The position numbers were made by a program, and so were the translations under genes. This document shows positions 43,609-53,241 of a DNA stretch of 64,000 bases, piece after piece. The DNA lies in the NCBI GenBank assembly GCA_963995505.1, contig OZ023197.1:10786475-10850474 (forward strand), written 5' to 3'. The stretch is from Hypericum androsaemum (Eukaryota > Streptophyta > Magnoliopsida > Malpighiales > Hypericaceae). Numbering within the stretch: the stretch's first letter is position 1; each line of letters begins with the position of its first letter. The notes under the pieces were generated by a model, which saw only the letters and a list, made by a program, of their open reading frames with translations, did not search any database and had not been told where the DNA came from.

Positions 43609-43900
43609 TGTTGTAGTATATTTACATTTATAAAGAAAAGTCACTCTAGCTTAGTACCACATTGGAAAGAGTAACACTTGTATTTTTTTCTTTTAGTCAT
43701 TTAACTTGCATCCCACATTTATTAAAGTTGAAGTGTGTACAAGTTTGGAAGGCTATAAATAAGTGAGCCATGTGTGGATACTAGTCAAGCTCAAAATGGC
43801 TTCCATCCATTATGGAGGAAAAACCATAGTAGCTTCACTAGTTCAAAGCTTACATATATATATAAGAAAGAAAGAAAGAAATAAGAGAAAGAAAGAAATA
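43609..43900 (+). repeat. Copia 3' LTR, right end not resolved
   Basis: Starts TGTTGTAGTATATTTAC immediately after the tract TCGGGGGT and contains GGCTATAAATAAG near 43751. The end could not be located: a GA-rich stretch (AAGAAAGAAAGAAATAAG) begins near 43863 and the following sequence belongs to other repeats. Confidence 0.6.
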
Positions 43901-43974
43901 AATAAAAGGAGAAGAAGGGGTAGTAGCGATAGCCAGCAGAGTGGCGTTCGCCAGTCTCCTCATATCCGAGAACT

Positions 43975-45036
43975 TTTTTTTAGGGATAAAAGAGGCACGC
44001 AGTCTATATAATAAACGAGTTATAGAACTAAAGGGAAAAAACAAAGACAAAAGATAAGAAATCCAAGCAGAAAATGAAAGCTAGTCTGAAGGCAGCAAGA
44101 TGGCACAAGAGGAGAGAGCAATGGGTGGTCGAAAAAGCATGGAGGCCAACGACTGGGGTGGAATTCTGCCGAAATAAGTTTTGGCTAAAAACCTCAAGAC
44201 ACCGTCAAGAGTACATCTGAATGCATATAAGATACACTCAGATGAGAGCCAAGGTTGACGTAAATTGACCGAGACAAGGTTCTCTTCCCGTAACCAACGA
44301 ACAGACAACGAGATCTAAAAGGATCTCAAATCAGATGAAAGCCGATCCAAGCAAAAGTATAAGCAAAAATAAAATAAGCGGCAACCCGACGCAAGCTATG
44401 GCTCTAGAGCAAAAGCAACAACACAAAACAAGCAAAAATAAGAGATAAAAAGCATAAAAAATAAAATAGAAATGAGAAGAACAAGGAGCCGACTGGGGAG
44501 GAGATTGGAGGCGACCATCCTCCCCAGGGACCATCGGCCACCTCAAAAGGCCCAGCCATGGAACAGGCCAGGAGAGCAGGTAGCTACGGCGATGGAGCTG
44601 GTCACAGAAAGCAGAGGCAAGTGACGTTAAGGCGAGCAAAGAGCGACGGGGCGACGAGGGCGAGCAGTTGGCAATGAGGACGAGCAGTTGGCGACAAGGA
44701 TGAGCAGTCAGTGAGACAAGGATGGCGAGATGAGGAGCAACAATCAGAGACAGGCGACGATGATAGAGAGCTGAGGTGAGATGAGGATGAGCAGGCGGCG
44801 AGAGGAGGAGGAGCGGGGAGGAAGCAGCAATCGGAGATGAGTGAGGATGGCGAGGTGAGACGAGGAAGGCGAGGCAAGGACTAAGCAAGAAAAAAGGCGA
44901 GGCTACGGGTATGAGCTGAAGCAGCAGCCGGAGACGACCGGAGGAAAAAAGGCTCCACAGAAAAATATCTACATATTTTTAAGGGAGAGAGAATGCTCCA
45001 CTTTTTTTTGAAGGGAGAGAAAACCAATATCTGCTT
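43975..45036 (-). mobile_element. PolyA retroposon of about 1.06 kb with 16-base target-site duplication
   Basis: CTCATATCCGAGAACT occurs at 43959-43974 and again at 45037-45052. Between them the minus strand ends in TTTTATCCC followed by seven A, as expected for a transcript inserted by LINE machinery. A 185-codon minus-strand frame (44888-44331) is rich in Ser, Pro, Leu and hydrophobic runs and looks like low-complexity translation, not a family I know. It may be a LINE 5'-UTR-like product, a SINE-like element or a processed transcript. Confidence 0.75.
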
Positions 45037-45052
45037 CTCATATCCGAGAACT

Positions 45053-45762
45053 AGCGCTCGCAAGAAAAATTGCGATCGCAAGTGGGGGGATACAAAAACT
45101 TTCTCGAGAGGCAATTGGTAGACGCCAGACCACTGGCGATCACAAGTCTCGCGAACAGCCACTTCAAAACTAGTTCAAAATTTTGAGTTACAAGTGGCTC
45201 TTGGGAAAATGAGAGACATTTTTGAGTCTTGGCAAGCCTTTTGCACAACAGATCTGTTCTAAGAAGAGTTGTGACCATTTGGTTCAAATTCTAAAGTGTC
45301 TATAAATACTCCAAGGGTGATGGATGCAAAAAAAAATGAAACATACATCTTGAACACCTTGCTGAAATTCTTCTTTCTTCCTTTGTTCTTCTCTAAACTT
45401 GAGTCCATAACTTGCAAATTCTTGCTTCCCAAAATCCATTAGAGTGTAACTTACGAGTTTCCTGAGTAATGAGTTTTGTATCCTAGAAGGTTGAATCCTT
45501 GAGAACCATTTACGCCTAAGTAGGAAGACTCAATACCTTTAAAGATAGTACCGTTTTTTGGTGTGCCTAGTCTATCTTTAAACTCCATTACTCTTATAGA
45601 TACAACATGTCTTGCCTCGAGCAAATGGCAGAGACCAATTTCCGTTAGATTAAGAAGTATGTAAAATATTTAAAATGAGAAGAACTAGTGACGAAGAATG
45701 ACACTTGAAGTGCATAAAGAAATACTGAAGCAATTAACATTGTTATCCTTTAGAGCAATGTG
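45053..45762 (+). repeat. LTR-like sequence and leader of an unidentified retroelement
   Basis: Sequence left and right of the polyA retroposon was once continuous (GTGGCGTTCGCCAGTCTC ... AGCGCTCGCAAG). It contains GTGTCTATAAATACTCC (about 45278), then a leader and a possible gag start, ATGTCTTGCCTCGAGCAAAT near 45607, that is lost after a few codons. No second LTR or primer-binding site was found. Confidence 0.4.
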
Positions 45763-45985
45763 TTTTGTGTCACATTGTTAGCTTGTGAGAGTAAAGCTAT
45801 TGTTTAAGAGAGTAGGGTTTGCAATTTAAAAGACGTCAAATTTTATGCTGTTGTATACGTTGAACGAATCGAACTAAACCAACTTCAGTTGGAAGTCAAA
45901 TTTTTGTTGCGAATGCAACCAAAACCATAAAAATACAGGCGTAGAAATTTAGCGAAATCCTAATTAACATTATTAAGAAAAAATA
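45763..45985 (+). repeat. Duplicated AT-rich segment, partner of 1905-2300
   Basis: Same order of words as at 1.9-2.3 kb, without the LINE tail found there. It directly precedes a receptor-kinase scrap, which ties the left edge of the window to the same ancestral cluster. Confidence 0.7.
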
Positions 45986-46179
45986 AAAAAGCGAACATAT
46001 TTATGATTGCAATAATCCCGAGATCCCATCGCAAGTTCGAGCCTTCTAAAAATTAGGACGTGACACTTGGGGTGGAGGTAAAACCCAATTTGTTGTATCA
46101 TCAGTGGTGCCGGTACCCGCGAGCTTGTCTTTGATAGCTTTCTAGAGATTAACGCCACGATAGGTCTATTGGCTCTTCC

Positions 46180-46438
46180 TCTTGGAGATAGACAAATTTC
46201 TTTGTTTACAAGATGCCAACGTCGGAAGTTCTGATCATAACCTTCCATGCCATTAATTGCTAACATAAATTCAGTTTCATGCTTATGATCATAACATTTC
46301 ACAAACAGATGAAGCCAAGCTAAAACAAAGAAAATTGCAATATCGCGACTTAATAACACTTCTGATTGTAATCATTTATTAAGCTACTTGGGAAGTTACA
46401 GTCATTGTCTCGGATTTCAGATGGAAGCGTGCGCTAGT
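46180..46438 (-). pseudogene. Receptor kinase 3'-UTR scrap (fourth locus)
   Basis: GACAAATTTCTTTGTTTACA, GCCAACGTCGGAAGTTCTGA, AATTGCAATATCGCGACTTA and CAGATGGAAGCGTGCGCTAG match the 3' flank of copy 2 (23740-24000), in the same orientation. At 46438, where the receptor coding end should follow, gypsy sequence begins instead. Only non-coding sequence remains. Confidence 0.82.
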
Positions 46439-48669
46439 GCAGCCTCGAACACACCAAAGGGCTCTACTTGTGGAGAAGCAGCAAAGACAACCAGTTTTGG
46501 AGAAAGCAGTGGTGCTAGCGGCCATCCCGGGTTGCGTGGTCAAGCCTAATCCTGAAGGATTAAGTAGTAGCAGACTGAAGTGTTTTAATTGCGGGGAACT
46601 AAGGCATCAGCAAATTGATTGTATAAAGGCATAAAAATAAGTCATGAATGTGAACAAGTGCCCAGAAAGGTACAATGATGCGGACGGTGAAGATGAGGAG
46701 GGGGAGCCCGAGTATGATACTTCTGTCACCGAGGAGGCGTTACTCACCGGAGATGGTGGAGTGACACTTATTGTAAAGAGGTCTTGCATAACTCTGGGAG
46801 CCCCTGAAAAGGAAGAGTCTTGGACAAGGAATCACATCTTTCAATCTACATGCACGATCATTGGAAACTCAGTTGTGAGAATATTATGTCTGTTAAGGTA
46901 GTGAAGAAATCGGGGTTGAAGACCGAAGTACACCATAAACCTTACAAGTTGGCAGGGTTGAAGAAGCGGATGCTTGCCATTTGTTGTTGGGGAGTCCCTG
47001 GCAATTTGATCGAGGAGTGCAACATGACGGTAAGGCCAACACCTACAGTTTTTGGTATAAGGGTGTGAAGATAGTGCTGGCCCAAAGAAAGGTGCTGGTA
47101 ACTTGAAGCCCGGGCCTTTGAATGGAAGCGCCAATCTTCTTTCACAAACCAAGTTTGAAGTTGAATTACTAACATCCGAGGTTGTGTACGCCTTGGTTGG
47201 AAAGGAGATCCAAAGATGGAGATTCCTAATATGACTGCAGAACTTCTAAAGGAGTTTCAAGATCTATTTCTAGAAGAATTTCTGAACGAATTACCACCTC
47301 TGCGAGATATTCAACATCGGATTGATATTAAACCTTGGGCGTCTCTTCCTAACCGACTTCATTATAGGATAAGCCCTAGTGAATACAAGGAGTTGCATAG
47401 ACAAGTGGATGAATTGTTGGCCAAGAATTTCATCTGTGAGAGTTTGAGTCCTTGCGCAATCCTGAATCTCTTGATACCAAAGAAGGACGGATCTTGGCAT
47501 ATGTGTGTTGACAATCGGGCAATCAACAAAATCACTGTTGTGAACGGATTTCCTATTTCTCGCTTGGATGACTTGTTGGATCAAATGAGTGTGGTGATAA
47601 ATTCTTTACTAATTTGGATATAAAGAGTAGGTACCATCAGAATCGGATTCAAGTTGGAGACGAATGGAAGATGACTTCCAAAACACGGGAGGGGTTGTAT
47701 GAATCGCTAGTCATGCCGTTCGGATTGTCTGACGCCTCAAGCAGTTTAGTGAGATTCATAAACCAGGTTCTTAGAGCATATATTGGCACTTATGTGGTTG
47801 TCTACTTTAATTTAATGATATCTTGATCTAAGGTGTGGATGCATAACACCTCTTACACATGCGTTATGTTCTTACCACTTTGCGGAGGGAAAAGTTGTAT
47901 GCCTCCTTACATAAATGTGTATTCATGGCATCCGAGGTAGAAGTGGACAAGAAGTTGAATCAAGCAAAATTCGCCCACAACCACGCTGTGAACCGAAGTA
48001 TCGATTTCAGCCAGATTCATGTGGTGTATTTTTTGCTCCAAGGGGGCCCCTTGATCTCGCACACATGCCAGACAAAATCTGAGTTTATAGTAAGACGGCT
48101 CACTTTGTTTCGAGTCTGCAGGGTGTTCTTGAGACTGTTCGGGACAATCTAGATCGAGCGGCTGCGAAGTACAAAATTGTCGCTGATACAAAGCGTCGTC
48201 ACCTTGAGTTCGAAATTAGAGACTTCGTGTGGATTTTCCTTACCAAAGATCATTCTCCCAATGTGAGTACAACAATTTGCCCGCTCGAAAGATTAATCCA
48301 AATGCATATCGCCTACGGCTTCCTAGCCACATGCACACAACAGATGTATTCAATTTGAAGCATTTGATTCCTTTCTATGGTGACAACTCCGACGATGAAA
48401 ATTCGAGGGCAACTGGCGTCCAAATATGAGGAGAATGATGTGGATGAAGAGGCGTGGAAATACCTTGGAAGAAGAAAGGGGACTGTCGCACGCAAAAAAT
48501 TCCGAATTTCGACCCGAAGTTACAAAATGTTTTGACGTTGCGCACTCTAGTGATCGCGGGAAACAAGAAGAAGACGCGTCCACTGGAATTTTTTGGACGT
48601 GGAATTTCAGATTAGTTTTGTAACTCTTGGCTAATCGTGATCAGCCATATTCTATACATTGAGGCTTAG
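46439..48669 (+). pseudogene. Ty3/gypsy gag-pol remnant
   Basis: Plus-strand pieces: a CCHC knuckle CFNCGELRHQQIDC (46585), a stretch before protease (VTEEALLTGDGGVTLIVKRSC), then reverse transcriptase: [49 protein letters not shown] and VVVYFN, where the active-site YFDD is lost. A jump follows to the C-terminal end of integrase and chromodomain-proximal region (KIVADTKRRHLEFEI, NPNAYRLRLPSHMHTTDVFN, HLIPFYGDNSDDENS). Most RNase H and the integrase core are deleted, with frameshifts near 46800, 47610, 47830 and 48150. The tail (GATCGCGGGAAACAAGAAGA) also occurs at 15.7 kb. A non-autonomous LTR element is inserted at 48670. Confidence 0.88.
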
Positions 48670-50009
48670 TGATGGAGATAAAGAATGATCATATATCTAA
48701 TAGTTATTTATAGTTTTTTATTATTTATGGGTTTGATTTATAGTAGAATTCTAGTTAATAAGTTTCTTTTGATTCTTTATAAATAAGATATTTTACTATT
48801 GTTATAGTTGGTTGAATTTGATAAATAAAAATCAAGATTTTTCTATTTTCTGTGGCTTTTCGGTATTCGTAGAATCAACGGATTGATACTATAACCCGTT
48901 TCTGGTATTCTACGGAATCAACGGATTCGTAGTTGTCTATCCACGTGCTCCCCTGCATCTGTTGGTATCAGTGACCAGTCTATGCTCATTTCCGATGCCG
49001 CCAAAGCGGGGACATATAAAAGGAGGTGGCCAGCTTCGATCATTTGGAGCAATGCATGGATGTTTTGCAAGAACAAAAGGGCGAGGTTTTGACCTTGCTC
49101 AGTACCTTCTATGTCGTTCTTCCAAGTCTTGCATAACACCTACCGCAGATGCACAGTCGTCGACCTTTGATCCACTTTCCTCCGACGATGAGGTCATAAT
49201 CGATAATTTGTTTGCTAATCTTGGGCATACCGCAATCCTCTGGGACACCAGATTCAAGTTCGACATCCCTGAGTTTGAGTATGGCTCATACCTTGGTGCC
49301 CTGAAACTGATTTATGACTCCTGCCCTGATGAGGAGGACGAGGTTGATGAAGGTGCATTTGCTGACGATTGCTTTGATGGAGAATATGTTAATGAATCTA
49401 ACGCATCATTATATATTTGAGTTATTTGACAACTCATGTGTTATTGATGCTAACATGATGAGGCAATATGCAATTTCTATTGATACTGGAGTTAGTGATA
49501 CTGAGATTGAACTCATGAGTCAGGATTATTGGGTTGAATATGCCGAGCATATTGACTTTTTTGGAGTCGATAAGTTTGCACATGTTAAAAATTCTCCACT
49601 GCTGAATATGTGGAATGCCCTCAAAGATGACGAACGATTTATCCGAAGACGTGAGCCCTTAGTCTTTCATCTGAAGAGTGTTTATGATTACCTAATTTTG
49701 AAGTATTTGTTCTATTGGGATGAAAGATATCAAGTGTCACCACGTCGCTCGAAGGTATTCAATAGTACATGTTCGAAGATCTCTAACTAGTTGACTACAC
49801 CAAATTCAAGGACGAATTTCTCCAAAAGAGGCAGAATGATGGAGATAAAGAATAATCGTATATCTAATAGTTATCTATAGCTTTTTTATTATTATTTATG
49901 GGTTAGATATAATCATATATCTAATAGTTATCTATAGTTTGCACCCGTTTCCAGTATTCTGCGAAATCAATGAATTTGTGGTTGCCTACCCATGTGCTCC
50001 TCTGCATCA
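48670..50009 (+). mobile_element. Non-autonomous LTR element with all cis-signals (1340 bp)
   Basis: A perfect 5-base target-site duplication CTTAG flanks it (48665-48669 and 50010-50014). The 5' LTR is 48670-48960 (TGATGGAG...CTGCATCT) and the 3' LTR 49837-50009 (TGATGGAG...CTGCATCA), the latter shortened by an internal deletion. A primer-binding site TGGTATCAGTGACC, close to the initiator-tRNA type, lies at 48963-48976 and the tract AAAAGAGGCAGAA precedes the 3' LTR. The interior does not encode protease, RT, RNase H or integrase. Confidence 0.92.
48991..49790 (+). pseudogene. Uncharacterised LTR-element protein, one frameshift
   Basis: It begins MPPKRGHIKGGGQL, which resembles the start of some plant gypsy gags, and continues with STFDPLSSDDEVIIDNLF, FDIPEFEYGSYLGALKLI and an acidic run. 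A frameshift near 49410 leads into FELFDNSCVID, YWVEYAEHIDFFGVDKFA, LLNMWNALKDDERFIR, LKYLFYWDERYQVSPRRS. The last third aligns with the proteins at 39.3-40.1 kb and 15.8-16.3 kb. The N-terminal part is not obviously shared with the 39 kb copy, so the family may be mosaic. Function unknown; perhaps a degenerate gag or a captured host domain. Confidence 0.55.
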
Positions 50010-50014
50010 CTTAG

Positions 50015-50388
50015 ATCATTGTACACAACACTTTTGTATTGAAATAAGATAGTCAAGTAAAATTTGTTATATTTTCATTAGTCTAATTGTCGAAAGACTC
50101 GTGCTGTTCACTTGCACGCTGTATCAAAGCTCTTGTGCTCGGTGAATGAGGTTCGAAAATGGATGGTAGCGTGTAACATCCCAACCAACACATATAGCAT
50201 GAGAAGATTTGACCTTGAGAATCACCTGCTGAGAAGACCTCTCTGATACTAACTCGAACCCGAGAATCAGTGCCCAAAGTCCTGTCACTAACAATGCCTT
50301 TTTCATTTTACTTATAAAAAAACTGTGGCTTTAGCCACTCTAAAAAAATTGTGGAGAACTTAACCAAATGAGATGTTTATCGGCTGTC
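50015..50388. other. Spacer
   Basis: No supportable feature between the non-autonomous LTR element and the retroposon at 50406. Confidence 0.4.
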
Positions 50389-50405
50389 AATTAATTATCC
50401 AAAAT

Positions 50406-51044
50406 CTGGCATTTTCCTTGCCAGATCCAGCCACTTACTCGCCAGATCCAGCCACTTTCCTCTGACCTCGGTCTGTTTGCTTCATTTGGTCGCTTCGGCT
50501 TCACCATCGTTCGTTAGTCCCCGTCACCAGCTACTGGGTCTTGGCCCAACCACTCATATACTCGCCCTTTAAACGGAGCCGTGGAGGGATTGGTCTTCAT
50601 CGACCTCCCCTCCGGTGGTGCTTTGTTTTTACTGCTTTTATTAGCTCTAATTTATTTTTAGTTTCTTGTCTCTGTCATTCTATGTTTGCTTATCTTATGT
50701 TGTTAGTTTGGCTTTATGCTTTATCCTGGTACTAGTGTGTATCTTTTACAGGTTCGTGGCTATTTTGACCTCTCTTCGGGTATGCCTGGGGTATAACGAA
50801 GGTCTCTTCGGAAGCATTTGCTCATTGTTGCATCACTGATATAACTTTGTGCTTGTCAGCTGCCTCTTTAGTCAGCATTGGTTTGGTTTGACTTTTCTCC
50901 ATGTTTCTGCACTATGTACCCCCTCTGTTGTTTTACGCTTATGTGTCATTTTATTATCCATGTATTTGTTTTCATCCATGTAACCAAACTCTCGATTTTT
51001 CCGACGTAATTGATGAATGTAGTTCCCCCCTCCCCCCCAAAAAA
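50406..51044 (+). mobile_element. PolyA retroposon, probably a truncated LINE (639 bp)
   Basis: The 17-base direct repeat AATTAATTATCCAAAAT occurs at 50389-50405 and 51045-51061, and the insert ends in a C-rich stretch followed by an A run (51039-51044). Near its start the motif CCAGATCCAGCCACTT(A/T)C occurs twice in tandem. No LINE protein domain is readable, so the call rests on the duplication and the tail. Confidence 0.75.
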
Positions 51045-51072
51045 AATTAATTATCCAAAATGGATGTTTTGG

Positions 51073-51279
51073 TTTCTTGCTCATACTATTCTTTGTAATC
51101 CTTTTAGTTGGTAATCCATACCTCTCGTTCAAATAATCTTCTAGCAGATTGTTTGTGCAAGATGTGTAAACTATGATCTCTTCCGGATGATTGGGTTCTT
51201 TCACACCCTCCGGAGATTTTGGACTTCGTTGCTATTGATCTCCCTAGCTAATGAAATGTATTGATGTGTTTCTCTATAA
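51073..51279 (+). mobile_element. 5'-truncated LINE 3' end with RNase H C-terminus
   Basis: AAAATGGATGTTTTGG (51057-51072) and AAAATGGACGTTTTGG (51280-51295) form a 16-base target-site duplication with one difference. The insert reads NNLLADCLCKMCKL, then after a stop SLPDDWVLSHPPEILDFVAI, like the end of the RNase H-bearing tail of some plant LINE ORF2 proteins. It finishes with ATGAAATGTATTGATGTGTT and TCTCTATAAAAAA. Confidence 0.78.
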
Positions 51280-51295
51280 AAAATGGACGTTTTGG

Positions 51296-51420
51296 CGGTC
51301 TTTTCAGTCCACGATGTAAGGCTTAATCCCATATTGGGACCCTTCCACTATTTGCACCACCACGACGAACTTCGTAGTTGGAAAGAAAGAAACGATTTAG
51401 TCGTCCACTATATTTTTGAG
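51296..51420 (+). repeat. Receptor-kinase-associated upstream repeat, copy at 51.3 kb
   Basis: TCAGTCCACGATGTAAGGCT, GGGACCCTTCCACTATTTGC, CGACGAACTTCGTAGTTGGA and AGTCGTCCACTATATTTTTG match the copy at 1595-1745. The two retroposons just upstream have landed in the left part of this same repeat. Confidence 0.65.
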
Positions 51421-52225
51421 GCGTGCTTGTTTCATCCGTTGACATGAAATTGCAATTTTGAAAAGGGATTTCTAGAATTTGTTATTGGAAAGTAAAATTT
51501 TATTGACTCCAAGAGGTAATGAGATACAAATTATATCATAGGTGCCAGAAGAGAACAAGAAGAAAATACAAAAGTTACGTCAAGATGGAACTAAACTAGT
51601 TTTTAGCTCCCAGAAAATCGTGGCCTTAAAATGACGATGAGCCTAAATTTAGAAAACATCTAATTACATCGAAATAAACAAGAAATGAGCAAAGAAACTA
51701 CCGAGTCAACGGTCAAAGAATACAATCATATATAAATAAATCTCTCACCTTTGCCCCCTGCCTGTAAAAAAATAAATAAAATAAATAAAGGTATTATCTA
51801 TAGATGATGATAATGTTAGCATGCTAGTGGTACGTACATAAAAAATCATTTTGGTTTAAACAGTTTTCAAGTTCGAGTTATTGAGAACTCGACATAATAG
51901 CACTTTCATGTAAGCCAATTTATCGTATTTTTAAAAGTAAAATTTTATTATAATATTTACGGCAGAAGAAGAACTCGCCATCTGAGGGACAAATCGATTT
52001 CAGTTTTACTAGTACCTATTTTTAGTGTTTAAAGACACTATTGATGAAGTGCGTTTGTGCACATTTGAAGTAACTTTTTGATAAATAACTCAGGATCTTT
52101 TATTGGTATTTTCATAACTCGGGGTCCTAAGTGTATATTTTTAATAATACGAGATACTTATATGTCTTTAACTCAAAATATTTTATGTATCAAAAAATAT
52201 TTACTAGTACCCACAAGGCTTTTTT
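51421..52225. other. AT-rich spacer
   Basis: No coding or mobile-element feature could be supported. Confidence 0.4.
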
Positions 52226-52513
52226 TGTTAAAAATCTCATATTGCTTAGTGCAAAAGTGATGGACTAGTTTATAAGTGTGAAAAATTCACCTACCAATTC
52301 TCTTAAAGTTTTGACTTTGATATAGAGATTCCTACATGGTATAAGAGTGGGTTGATCCCATACCCATTGTTGTGCTCGCACGACTCCCCATTTCTCCCAC
52401 GTTGGTGAAGTCAAAACTCGTGCAATTTTTAGCCTGATGGGTCTCGTTTGAGGGGGTGTGTTGAAAATACGACATTCCTTAGTGCAAGAGTGATGGACTA
52501 ATTTAGAAGGTGG
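52226..52513 (+). mobile_element. Miniature TRIM-type LTR element (about 290 bp)
   Basis: A 111-base LTR (52226-52336) starts TGTTAAAAATCTCATATTGC and ends CCTACA. A primer-binding site TGGTATAAGAGTGG follows directly (52337), then only about 120 internal bases, a polypurine tract GAGGGGGTG, and a second LTR from 52459 (TGTTGAAAATACGACATTCC) that stays recognisable to about 52513. Elements this small encode nothing and are copied in trans. No target-site duplication could be checked because the right end is degraded. Confidence 0.8.
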
Positions 52514-53241
52514 ACACCGAGTTTGTGTCTATTCTTTTCGACATTTGATATGTTGTTGCATTTTTTTGGTGAACTTAAATTTAGGCTAGGCTTGGATGGT
52601 ATTGGTTTTTTTTCTCTCTCTCAACCAAAGTTTTTTCATTTCAACAAGGAGTGGGAATATACTCACCGACCCCTGGAAAATAAGGCAGGATCCGTATAAT
52701 TCTTGCATTTTTAATAATAACAAAACCAACAAAGTTTAAGGAATCTTTTTTCTAATTTTTCAAGTATGTCATCCGATACGAAAACATTTTCCTAGTTTAT
52801 GGATCTCCAGTTGAACTAAGTATGTCCTTAGACTGATAAATGTCGCCTTTCAAGAGATTAACGCCTTGATCAGATGTATTTGGTTATCTATATAATTGAT
52901 CTTAATAATTAATTTCTTAATTTAAAGACATGACTGATCTGCAGGTGGCATGGTTTAGAATTGCTATTGTCTGCAAAATTCTGGACCCAAGAAATCCCAC
53001 ATTAGAAAATGTACAATATCAGCATAAATAATTGGTTTATCAACTTGTGCTGTGAAATGAATCCTGCAAAATTGGAAGAAACCATGCCAAGCCATAATTG
53101 CTCACATACATTGAGTTTCATGCTTATGATCATAACATTTAACAAACAGATCGAGCCAAGCCAAAACAAGGAAAATAACGATGTCGCGAATTCGGATGGA
53201 GGCGTGCAGTATCAATTTTCAAGGTATCATCAATAGTACTA
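52514..53241. other. Spacer and 3' flank of receptor copy 3
   Basis: From about 53080 the sequence matches 3'-UTR words of copies 1 and 2 (TGAGTTTCATGCTTATGATC, AACAAACAGATCGAGCC, AATTCGGATGGAGGCGTGCA). Unlike those copies, no V-ATPase sequence follows. The rest holds nothing recognisable. Confidence 0.5.

Noticed and set aside
44331..44888. A 185-codon Ser/Pro/Leu-rich protein gene
   Set aside because: Kept only as part of the polyA retroposon. Low complexity, multiple overlapping open frames and lack of any motif argue against a real gene.
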